From positions 1,798,001 through 1,862,000 of the forward strand of contig NZ_CP107532.1 in NCBI RefSeq assembly GCF_025813715.1: 64,000 bases of DNA. Reading direction: 5' to 3'. The first letter of the stretch is position 1. Every line of letters starts with the position of its first letter. Shown in pieces: positions 51,866-59,570 of this stretch. The notes below the pieces were generated by a model. The model was not told the origin of the DNA, did not search any database, and saw only the letters and a list, made by a program, of their open reading frames with translations. The translations under genes and the position numbers were made by a program. Origin of the DNA: Methylobacterium sp. FF17. Its GTDB lineage: Bacteria > Pseudomonadota > Alphaproteobacteria > Rhizobiales > Beijerinckiaceae.

Positions 51866-52362
51866 GGTTCGCTCGGGCCCCCCGTCGCCCTTCAAAGCCC
51901 TGGGGCATGGGTCCATCGCGGCGCCGGCCGAGCCCTCGCCGGGTTCGGCCCTCACGCGCTCGTCCGCCGCCCGCATTGTCCATCCTCTTCGATACGATAG
52001 CGTGCGGGCGATGCCCCCGCGCCGGTCGATCCGGGTGCGTCCACCGGCAAACGGGGTCACCGGGCAAGGTGCAACCTCGCCGCAAGCAGGGCCGCGCCGC
52101 CCGGTGGGGCATGGCCCGCGCATGTGAAGCTGGCATGACAGCGATGGACCGGCGTCCGATTCTCAACTCGAAAGCGCCTCTGCAGGGGGCACGCCGTTCA
52201 TCGGCCCGGCCTGATGGGCTGCCTGGACGAAGCTGGACCCCTCGACTAAGCCTTGCGACGGTCCTGCGCACCGTCCTTCCGGGGATTGCGATCTCCAGGC
52301 CCTGGAGGCTTTCGCCCCCGTCACGATCCGACCCGGAACCGCCCAAGGACTATCCAGGCCCC
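51866..52362. other. Divergent gap between MarR gene and sugar operon
   Basis: 497 bp with no credible gene. An open frame runs through it into rfbF, but the extra residues have no family similarity and the rfbF start is well defined. It presumably contains both promoters. No clear dyad was found. Confidence 0.5.
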
Positions 52363-53130
52363 ATGAAGGCAGTGATCCTCGCAGGCGGCCTCGGCACGCG
52401 CCTCTCCGAGGAGACGGTAACGCGTCCCAAGCCCATGCTGGAGATCGGCGGTCGCCCGATCCTCTGGCACATCATGCAGATCTTCGCCGCCCACGGGGTG
52501 CGCGAGTTCGTGATCTGCCTCGGCTACAAGGGCTACGTCATCAAGGAGTTCTTCCTGAACTACCGCCTGCACCTGTCCGACGTCACCATCGACGTCGGGC
52601 GCGGCCACGTGGATTTCCACCGCAGCACCGCCGAGGACTGGCGCGTCTCGCTGATCGAGACCGGCGAGACCACGATGACCGGCGGGCGCCTGAAGCGCGT
52701 GCGCGAGTACCTCGGTGACGAGGACTTCTTCATGACCTACGGCGATGGCGTCGCCGACGTGGATCTGACGGCGCTCGCCGCCTTCCACCGGGCGCATGGC
52801 AGGCTCGCCACCCTCACGGCGGTGACGCCGCCCGGCCGCTTCGGCGCCCTGGAAATCGAGGACGGGGCGGTCCGCAACTTCCGTGAGAAGCCGGCGGGCG
52901 ACGGTGCGACGATCAACGGGGGCTTCTTCGTGCTCTCGCCAAGCGTCCTCGATCGGATCGCAGGCGATTCCACCGTCTGGGAGGCCGAACCGCTGGAGGG
53001 TCTGGCCGCCGACGGGCAACTCGCGGCCTTCGTCCATTCCGGCTTCTGGCAGGCGATGGATACGTTGCGCGACAAGAACCACCTCGAAGCCCTCTGGGCG
53101 GGCGATGCCGCGCCCTGGAAGTGCTGGTAG
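52363..53130 (+). CDS. rfbF: Glucose-1-phosphate cytidylyltransferase
   Basis: A 255-residue nucleotidyltransferase making CDP-glucose from CTP and glucose 1-phosphate. The signature is MKAVILAGGLGTRLSEETVTRPKPMLEIGGRPILWHI, and the metal-site Asp is in FFMTYGDGVADVD. CDP-type family features include NYRLHLSDVTIDVG and the C-terminal FWQAMDTLRDKNHLEALW. It opens a five-gene plus-strand operon; rfbG follows after 60 bp. RfbF commits carbon to CDP-linked deoxysugars, usually for O-antigen. Confidence 0.96.
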   Translation: MKAVILAGGLGTRLSEETVTRPKPMLEIGGRPILWHIMQIFAAHGVREFVICLGYKGYVIKEFFLNYRLHLSDVTIDVGRGHVDFHRSTAEDWRVSLIETGETTMTGGRLKRVREYLGDEDFFMTYGDGVADVDLTALAAFHRAHGRLATLTAVTPPGRFGALEIEDGAVRNFREKPAGDGATINGGFFVLSPSVLDRIAGDSTVWEAEPLEGLAADGQLAAFVHSGFWQAMDTLRDKNHLEALWAGDAAPWKCW

Positions 53131-53190
53131 TCTCGAGATCCGCCTGAAATCCGCCGACGACGCGTCAAGCCACCGGAGACCGATCGAAGC

Positions 53191-54297
53191 GTGCAGCCCT
53201 CGCCCTTCCCCCTGCCGCGTACCCGCGACCCGAACCCGGATCCCGCCTTCTGGGCCGGGCGGCGGGTGCTCGTCACCGGGCATACCGGCTTCAAGGGCGG
53301 GTGGCTCTGCCTCTGGCTGGAGCGTCTGGGCGCGCGGGTGAGCGGGCTGGCCCTCGCCCCGGAGGAGACGCCGAACCTGTTCGCGGCAGCACAGATCGAC
53401 TCCGGCCTCGACTCGCACTTCGTCGACATCCGGGATGCGGGCGCCGTGCGCGACGCCCTCGCGGCGACCGCGCCCGAGATCGTCATCCATATGGCGGCGC
53501 AGGCCCTGGTACGGGCCTCCTACCAGGAACCGCTCGCCACCTACGCCATCAACGTCATGGGCACCGCCCACCTGCTGGAGGCGGTACGGGCGACACCCTC
53601 CGTGCGCGCGGTCGTGGTGGTGACGAGCGACAAGGCCTACGAGAACCGCGAATGGCCCTACGGTTACCGTGAGACCGAGGCCCTCGGGGGGCACGACCCC
53701 TACAGCAGCTCCAAGGCCTGCGCCGAACTCGTTGCGGCGGCCTACCGCGCCTCGTTCCTCGCCGAGCGGGATTGCCGTCTCGCCACCGCGCGCGCGGGCA
53801 ACGTCATCGGCGGCGGCGACTGGTCGAAGGACCGGCTCGTGCCCGACCTCGTCCGGGCCTTCGCGCGGGGCGAGTCCGTGGAAATCCGCGCGCCGCACGC
53901 CACCCGTCCCTGGCAGCACGTGCTGGAACCCCTGAGCGGCTACCTGCGCCTCGCCGAATGCCTGTGCGGCGAGGCGGGCGCCCGCTATGCCGAGGCCTGG
54001 AACTTCGGCCCGGCGGACGAGGATTGCCGGCCCGTGGCCCATATCGTCGATGAACTCGCGCAGGGCTGGGGTCCGGAGGCCCTGTGGCACCTCTCCGAGG
54101 CGATCCACCCGCACGAGGCGACCTTCCTCAAGGTCGATTCCGCCAAGGCCCGGGCCCATCTCGGCTGGGACCGGCGCCTGCGCCTCGACGCGGCGCTCGC
54201 CTGGACCGCCGCCTGGTACCGGGCCGAGGCCACGGGGGCCAGCGCCCGCGATCTCACCCTGGCGCAGATCGGCGCCTACGAAGCCCTGGGAGCCTGA
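53191..54297 (+). CDS. rfbG: CDP-glucose 4,6-dehydratase
   Basis: A 368-residue short-chain dehydrogenase-fold enzyme converting CDP-glucose to CDP-4-keto-6-deoxyglucose. It has the diagnostic GHTGFKGGWLCLWL NAD motif, VVTSDKAYEN, the catalytic Tyr-x-x-x-Lys in YSSSKACAE, and the GDWSKDRLVPDLVRA and PWQHVLEPLSGYL stretches. The GTG start has GGAGA and GAAG upstream. The expected next enzyme for tyvelose or abequose pathways (RfbH, a 3-dehydrase) is missing; a methyltransferase follows instead, 5 bp downstream. Confidence 0.95.
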   Translation: MQPSPFPLPRTRDPNPDPAFWAGRRVLVTGHTGFKGGWLCLWLERLGARVSGLALAPEETPNLFAAAQIDSGLDSHFVDIRDAGAVRDALAATAPEIVIHMAAQALVRASYQEPLATYAINVMGTAHLLEAVRATPSVRAVVVVTSDKAYENREWPYGYRETEALGGHDPYSSSKACAELVAAAYRASFLAERDCRLATARAGNVIGGGDWSKDRLVPDLVRAFARGESVEIRAPHATRPWQHVLEPLSGYLRLAECLCGEAGARYAEAWNFGPADEDCRPVAHIVDELAQGWGPEALWHLSEAIHPHEATFLKVDSAKARAHLGWDRRLRLDAALAWTAAWYRAEATGASARDLTLAQIGAYEALGA

Positions 54298-54302
54298 CCG
54301 GC

Positions 54303-55535
54303 GTGACCGCACTCCGCACCTGCCGTCTCTGCGGCGCGCGCCTCGATCGGAGCCTGGTCGATCTCGGGCTGTCGCCGCTCGCCAACGCCTATGTGCCGGC
54401 GGAGCGGGCGAACCGGGGCGAGATGTTCCACCCGCTCCATGCCTTCGTCTGCGAGACCTGCTTCCTCGTGCAGCTCGAAGCCTTCGAGACGCCGCAGGCG
54501 ATCTTCTCGGATTACGCCTACTTCTCGGGCTTCTCGGCGGGCTGGCTCGCCCATGCGGAGGCCTATGTCGCCGCCATGCAGGCGCGCTTCGACCTCGGCG
54601 CCGACAGCAAGGTCGTGGAGGTGGCGAGCAACGACGGTTATCTGCTGCGATATGTGGTGGCGCGCGGCATTCCCGCCCTCGGCGTCGAGCCGGCCGCCAA
54701 CGTCGCGGCGGTGGCGCGCGCGCGGGGGATTCCCACCGAGGTCGCGTTCTTCGGAGCCGAGACGGCCACCCGCCTTCACTCCGCGGGCCACGCGGCCGAC
54801 CTGATGGCGGCCAACAACGTGCTCGCCCACGTGCCCGACCTCCACGATTTCGTAGCCGGCTTCCGCATCCTCCTGAAGCCCGAGGGTGTGGCCACCTTCG
54901 AGTTCCCCCACCTCCTGCGGATGCTCGAGCAGCACCAGTTCGATACGATCTACCACGAGCATTTCTCGTATCTCTCCCTCGGGGTGGTGATCGGCCTTCT
55001 CCGCCAGCACGGCCTGCGGGTGTTCGATGTCGAGGAATGGCCGACCCACGGCGGCTCGCTGCGGGTCTTCGCCTGCCACGAGGGGGCCGCCCACGTTCCG
55101 ACCCCGGCCCTGGAGCAGGTCGTGCTCAGCGAATGGTCGGCGCAGCTCTTCGAGCCGGCGGGCTATGCGGGCTTCGGGCAGGCGGTGGCCGACATCAAGT
55201 GCGCCGCGCTCCGCTTCCTGATCGCCGAGCGTGAGGCGGGCCGGACGGTCTGCGCCTACGGGGCGGCGGCCAAGGGCAACACCTTCCTCAACTATTGCGG
55301 CATCGGCCCCGAACTGGTGCGGGCGGTAGCGGACCGCTCGCCGCACAAGCAGGAGACGCAGCTCCCCGGCAGCCGCATCCCGGTGGTTTCGCCCGACGCG
55401 CTCCTCGCCCTCAGGCCGGACTGCGTCCTGATCCTGCCCTGGAACCTCAAGGACGAGATCGCCTCCGAGATGACCGCCATTCGGGATTGGGGCGGGCGCT
55501 TCGTCACCGCGATCCCACGTCTGACCGTATTCTGA
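54303..55535 (+). CDS. Sugar C-methyltransferase (TylC3/NovU-like)
   Basis: A 410-residue three-domain methyltransferase. The N-terminal zinc module is CRLCG...FVCETC (residues 7-60). The SAM-binding core has VVEVASNDGYLLRYV, AANNVLAHVPDL and EFPHLLRMLEQHQFDTIYHEHFSYLS. The C-terminal domain contains YGAAAKGNTFLNYCG. This architecture belongs to enzymes adding a methyl to C3 or C5 of nucleotide 4-keto sugars. The GTG start lies 5 bp after rfbG. It is the gene that turns this operon toward a branched sugar. Confidence 0.92.
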   Translation: MTALRTCRLCGARLDRSLVDLGLSPLANAYVPAERANRGEMFHPLHAFVCETCFLVQLEAFETPQAIFSDYAYFSGFSAGWLAHAEAYVAAMQARFDLGADSKVVEVASNDGYLLRYVVARGIPALGVEPAANVAAVARARGIPTEVAFFGAETATRLHSAGHAADLMAANNVLAHVPDLHDFVAGFRILLKPEGVATFEFPHLLRMLEQHQFDTIYHEHFSYLSLGVVIGLLRQHGLRVFDVEEWPTHGGSLRVFACHEGAAHVPTPALEQVVLSEWSAQLFEPAGYAGFGQAVADIKCAALRFLIAEREAGRTVCAYGAAAKGNTFLNYCGIGPELVRAVADRSPHKQETQLPGSRIPVVSPDALLALRPDCVLILPWNLKDEIASEMTAIRDWGGRFVTAIPRLTVF

Positions 55536-55539
55536 AGCG

Positions 55540-56070
55540 ATGGTCTTCGAAGCCCTGCCGCTCGCAGGCGCCTTCCGCGTCAGCCCCGAGCCCCACGCCG
55601 ATGAGCGGGGGTTCTTCGCCCGAACCGCCTGCGTGGAGGATTTCGCGGCACTGGGGCTGACCGGCGCCTTCGCCCAGTCCAGCATCTCCTTCAACGCCCG
55701 GCGCGGCACCGTGCGCGGCCTGCACTTCTCAGTGGAGCCCCACGCGGAGACGAAGCTCGTGCGTTGCACCGCCGGGGCGATCCACGACGTCATCGTCGAT
55801 CTGCGCCCCGGCTCCGCCACCTACCTCCAGGCGTTCGGCGCCGAACTCAGCGCCGCCAACCGGCAGGCCCTCTACGTCCCGGCGGGCTTCGCCCACGGCT
55901 TCCAGGCGCTCAGCGACGGGGCGGAGGTGCTCTACATGATCGACCGGCCTTACGTGGCCGGCAGCGCGCGCGGCCTGCGCTGGAACGACCCCGCCCTGCG
56001 CGTGGCCTGGCCCGAGCCCGTCACCCTGATCGCCGAACGCGACCTCGCTTATCCGGACTGGGAGCGGTGA
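55540..56070 (+). CDS. Nucleotide-sugar 3,5-epimerase (RmlC-like)
   Basis: A 176-residue cupin epimerase: ERGFFARTAC, SSISFNARRGTVRGLHFS (catalytic His62), KLVRCTAGAIHDVIVDLRPGS, FAHGFQAL and VLYMIDRPY with the active Tyr. The length and motifs match dTDP-4-keto-6-deoxyhexose 3,5-epimerases, but in this operon the substrate is probably CDP-linked. It starts 4 bp after the methyltransferase and its stop overlaps the next start (GTGA). It could act at one or both carbons. Confidence 0.92.
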   Translation: MVFEALPLAGAFRVSPEPHADERGFFARTACVEDFAALGLTGAFAQSSISFNARRGTVRGLHFSVEPHAETKLVRCTAGAIHDVIVDLRPGSATYLQAFGAELSAANRQALYVPAGFAHGFQALSDGAEVLYMIDRPYVAGSARGLRWNDPALRVAWPEPVTLIAERDLAYPDWER

Positions 56071-56972
56071 GCGGCCGCGTTCTCGTCACCGGCGCCACCG
56101 GCTTCGTCGGTCGCCACGTGCTGCCGGCCCTGGCCGCGCGCGGCTTCGCGGTTCACGGCGTCGGACGCGCGCCAGGGGCGGATCCGCGAATCCGCTCCGT
56201 CGACCTGCTGGTTCCCGAAGCGCGGCGCGCCCTCATCGACGAGGTCCGTCCGACCCACATCCTGCACCTCGCCTGGGATGCCGAGCCGGGCCGGTACTGG
56301 ACGTCCCCGACCAACCTCGACTGGGTCGCCGCCAGCCTCGACCTCGCGCGGCTCTTCGCGGCGGCGGGTGGGCGGCGCTTCGTCGGCGTCGGCACCTGCG
56401 CCGAGTACGAATGGGGCGCGCCCCGCCTCGACGAGGCGACGACCCCGTGCCGGCCCGCGACCCTCTACGGGGCGGCCAAGGACGGCACGCGACGCATCCT
56501 GTCGGCTCATGCCGATACCGAAGGCGTCACCTTCGCCTGGGGCCGCCTGTTCTATCTCTACGGCCCGGGCGAGCGACGCGGGCGCCTCGTCTCCGATGCG
56601 ATCCACGCCCTGATGACCGGCGCGGTGTTCCCGACCTCCCCCGGCCATCAGCGCCGGGACTTCCTTCATGTCGCGGACGCTGCTGCCGCGCTCGCCGCGC
56701 TGGTGGCCAGCGACGTGACGGGGCCTGTCAATATCGGCTCCGGGGCGGCCATGCCGGTCCGCGCCCTTCTCGACGGGCTCGCCACCCGGATCGGAGGCGC
56801 CGAACGCCTCGCCTACGGCGCCCGCACGCTCGGCGCGATGGAGCCTCCGGTGATCGAGGCGGAGACGCGCATCCTCACCGAGGCGGTGGGCTTCCGGCCA
56901 GCCTTCGCGGGTGCACGCGGCCTGGACGATACGGTGGCCTGGTGGCGGGCACGGGGCACCGCGTCCGCCTGA
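56067..56972 (+). CDS. NAD(P)-dependent nucleotide-sugar 4-ketoreductase/epimerase
   Basis: A 301-residue extended short-chain dehydrogenase: VLVTGATGFVGRHV, GVGTCAEYEWG, catalytic YGAAKDGTRR, LFYLYGPGERRGRLV and RRDFLHVADAAAAL. As the last enzyme after dehydratase, C-methyltransferase and epimerase, 4-keto reduction to the final sugar is the likeliest step. The GTG start overlaps the epimerase stop by four bases. Whether NADH or NADPH is used is not clear. No glycosyltransferase follows; the operon ends here. Confidence 0.88.
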   Translation: MSGRVLVTGATGFVGRHVLPALAARGFAVHGVGRAPGADPRIRSVDLLVPEARRALIDEVRPTHILHLAWDAEPGRYWTSPTNLDWVAASLDLARLFAAAGGRRFVGVGTCAEYEWGAPRLDEATTPCRPATLYGAAKDGTRRILSAHADTEGVTFAWGRLFYLYGPGERRGRLVSDAIHALMTGAVFPTSPGHQRRDFLHVADAAAALAALVASDVTGPVNIGSGAAMPVRALLDGLATRIGGAERLAYGARTLGAMEPPVIEAETRILTEAVGFRPAFAGARGLDDTVAWWRARGTASA

Positions 56973-57000
56973 ATCGGTCCGCCGTGGCGGACCCGGTCTC

Positions 57001-57390
57001 TCAGCAGGGCAGCAGCCCCTTCAACTGCGAGAGGATGTCCTCGCCGGTGCAGGGGCGCGAAATGAACTTCGCGCCCGGCGGCATCCGCTCCGGATCGGGC
57101 GCGGCCCGGCCCGAGACGATGACGATCGGCAGGGTCGGACGGGCCTCAGAGACGGCGGTGGCGAGTTCGAAGCCGTTGGTCTTCCCCGACAATTCGACAT
57201 CCGTGATGAGGCCGCAAATGTCGGGTCGGGCCCGGATGATGCCGAGCGCCCGCTCGGCGGAGGCACATTGCACGGTCTCGTAACCGCCATTCTCGAGCAC
57301 GTCGCCCAGATCCATGATCGTCAGGGCCTCGTCCTCGACGAGAAGGATCACCGGCCGATCATCGTTCGCGTTCGTCGCCTCATCCACCAC
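57001..57390 (-). CDS. Single-domain response regulator
   Basis: A 129-residue receiver domain with no output domain: acidic pair in ILLVEDEAL, phosphorylated Asp in GLITDVELSG, Thr/Ser in VIVSGRA and a replaced Lys region (KFISRPCTGED has Arg-Pro where Lys-Pro is usual). GTG 57390 with GGAGGG upstream was chosen. Such proteins relay phosphate between kinases and phosphotransferases in alphaproteobacteria. It is convergent with the sugar operon; no kinase is adjacent. Confidence 0.88.
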   Translation of the reverse strand: MVDEATNANDDRPVILLVEDEALTIMDLGDVLENGGYETVQCASAERALGIIRARPDICGLITDVELSGKTNGFELATAVSEARPTLPIVIVSGRAAPDPERMPPGAKFISRPCTGEDILSQLKGLLPC

Positions 57391-57560
57391 GATGCACCCT
57401 CCAGCCTGATTGGCGGCGGGCCCCGCCCAGAGCGTCGTGACCGGCGCCTTGTGCGCGGAGCTTCGCGCGACACGGTCACAGGCGCGAGGCCGGTGCCACG
57501 TACCCCAACGAGCGACGGGGGCGCGGGTTGCACCGCGCGCCACGCGAGCCGGCGCAGCGA

Positions 57561-58814
57561 TCAGGACCCGCTTTGCCCGACCACAGCGCGCATCGCATCG
57601 AGAAGTCGCGCGAGGTCGTCGGGCGCGATGGTAAGGGCCGGCGTGAGGTAGACGATGTCGCCGAAGGGGCGCACCCAGGTGCCGCGCGCGAGGAAGCGGC
57701 GCTTCAGGTCGGCGAGATCCGGAGCGTGCCGGAACTGTACCGCGCCGATCGCGCCCAGGACCCGGATGTCGGCGACATGGGGCAGGCCGCGCAAGGGTTC
57801 GAGGCCCTCCGCCAGGGCGTCCGTGATGGCGGCGGCCTGAGACAGGCGCGGCTCCCGATCGAACAGGTCGAGGCTGGCATTGGCGGCGGCGCAGGCCAGC
57901 GGGTTCGCCATGAAGGTCGGTCCGTGCATCAGGGCCGCGGCGGGATCGTCGGAGAGGAAGCTCTCGAACACGCCGCGCGTGGCGACGGTGGCGGCGAGCG
58001 CCATCGTGCCCCCGGTCAGCGCCTTCGAGAGGCAGAGGATGTCGGGCACGATGCCCGCCTGCTCGCAGGCGAACAGGGTTCCGGTACGCCCGAATCCCGT
58101 GAAGATTTCGTCGGCGATGAGGGGCAGGCCATGCCGTCCGGCGAGGCGTGCCACCGTCGCCAGCACGTCGGGGGCGTGCATCCGCATCCCACCGGCCCCC
58201 TGGACCAGGGGCTCCACGATCACGGCCGCCAGGGTCTCGCGCTCGGCGGCCAGCGTTGCGTCGAGGGCGGCGACCTGCGCCGCCGTCCGGGGCAGGTCGC
58301 AGAAAACCTGGGCCGGCAGGTAGGCGCCGAAGCGCCGGTGCATGCCCTCGTCGGGGTCGCAGACCGACATCGCCCCGAGGGTGTCGCCGTGATAGCCCTC
58401 GCGGAACGCCAGGATGCGCGTGCGGCCGCGGATCCCCCGGTTGAGCCACATCTGCACGGCCATCTTCAGGGCGACCTCGACGGCCACCGAGCCGGAATCG
58501 GTGAAGAAGACGTGGTCGAGGTCGCCCGGTAGCAGCGCCGCGAGGCGCGCTGCGAGCCGCTCCGCCGGCGCGTGGGTCAGCCCCCCGAACATCACGTGCG
58601 GCATCGCCTCCAACTGGCTCGCCACGGCGGTGCGGATGTGGGGATGATTGTAGCCGTGGGCCGCCGTCCACCATGAGGCGATGCCGTCGATGAGTTCGCG
58701 CCCGTCGGCGAGCACGATGCGCGACCCATGCGTGCGCACCGCCTCCAGCGGTGGGGCTGCCCCCTGCATCTGCGTGTAGGGGCGCCAGAGATGGTGGGGG
58801 CCGGAGCTGTCCAT
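57561..58814 (-). CDS. bioA: Adenosylmethionine-8-amino-7-oxononanoate aminotransferase
   Basis: A 417-residue class III PLP aminotransferase converting KAPA to diaminopelargonate in biotin synthesis. It shows HLWRPYTQMQ at the start (a BioA-specific segment), SWWTAAHGYNHP, FREGYHGDTLGAM, IADEIFTGFGRTG and the PLP-Lys in LCLSKALTGG. ATG 58814 was chosen; a GTG 27 bp upstream is also in frame. The other biotin gene here, bioD, is 21 kb away with fpr. A DAPA-forming BioA is well supported by the WW and HGYNHP motifs. Confidence 0.94.
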   Translation of the reverse strand: MDSSGPHHLWRPYTQMQGAAPPLEAVRTHGSRIVLADGRELIDGIASWWTAAHGYNHPHIRTAVASQLEAMPHVMFGGLTHAPAERLAARLAALLPGDLDHVFFTDSGSVAVEVALKMAVQMWLNRGIRGRTRILAFREGYHGDTLGAMSVCDPDEGMHRRFGAYLPAQVFCDLPRTAAQVAALDATLAAERETLAAVIVEPLVQGAGGMRMHAPDVLATVARLAGRHGLPLIADEIFTGFGRTGTLFACEQAGIVPDILCLSKALTGGTMALAATVATRGVFESFLSDDPAAALMHGPTFMANPLACAAANASLDLFDREPRLSQAAAITDALAEGLEPLRGLPHVADIRVLGAIGAVQFRHAPDLADLKRRFLARGTWVRPFGDIVYLTPALTIAPDDLARLLDAMRAVVGQSGS

Positions 58815-59570
58815 GCGCCCAGGGAATGGGAGCGCGACCACGTCCGGTCAAGGCCGACGCGCGTCGGCCCCCGTGGCGGGCGGGACGATCCGTGTCGGGT
58901 CCTCGTCGGCAGCTTGCGATGTTCCGCCCAGACCTCAAGGAGGGCATCCATCGCGGGCGAACCCGACGTGGTTTCGTTCAACATGGAACGGTGCTGAATT
59001 CAGGTACGAATACAGATTAGATTCATGAAATTTAGCGGAATATGTATTGGACCAAAACAAGATTGTTCTAAGCGCGAGTGTGAGGATATTGAATGAGTTC
59101 ATCTTTTAGAATTCGATGGTAGAATATTTATATATTACGTTAAATTGGTATTTGCGCGTGCCGGTTTTCTATTGTTTATGGTAATAATTTATTGGTTCTG
59201 AGTAACATTCGTAATTACGGCGTGTTTGATGTATCGTATTGCTTGGGTATAAACTTTAAATACTTGGTGTGATCATGATGTTGGTGTGACCGGGAGGACG
59301 ATCCCTGGGGCCTGCGGATACGCCGGACAGGACGGCTCCGGACAGATCCCCCGATGACATCCCCAACTCCGGATTCGCCCGCGATCGGGGCAGCCACCCG
59401 TGTCGCCCGGACGTTCAATATCGGAAATCCTTTGTGTTGACGAAAATCATCGAATGTCGGGTGATTCAAAGTATTGTTCCCGATTTTATCGATTCTAATG
59501 TTTTGCGTTCCCCTTGCGACCTTGGATGCGGCGCACTACGGCGAAGCTTCCCTGTCGTCCGAGAGCCGAA
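58815..59570. other. AT-rich gap upstream of the TonB receptor
   Basis: About 755 bp without a credible gene. From 58985 to 59275 the DNA is far richer in A and T than the rest of the window (runs such as ATTTATATATTACG and TAATAATTTATTGG). Only very short frames occur, such as a nine-codon one at 59092. It probably holds the receptor promoter. No Fur-box match could be fixed with confidence. The base composition suggests a foreign or decayed segment. Confidence 0.7.

Noticed and set aside
51835-52362. N-terminal extension of rfbF
   Set aside because: The frame is open upstream, but the canonical MKAVILAGG start at 52363 is intact and the extension has no conserved sequence.
58592-58984. Minus-strand frame overlapping the bioA start
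   Set aside because: It is out of phase with bioA and reads its N-terminal coding region; the first residues alone (MLNETTSGSP) are not enough to support a separate gene.
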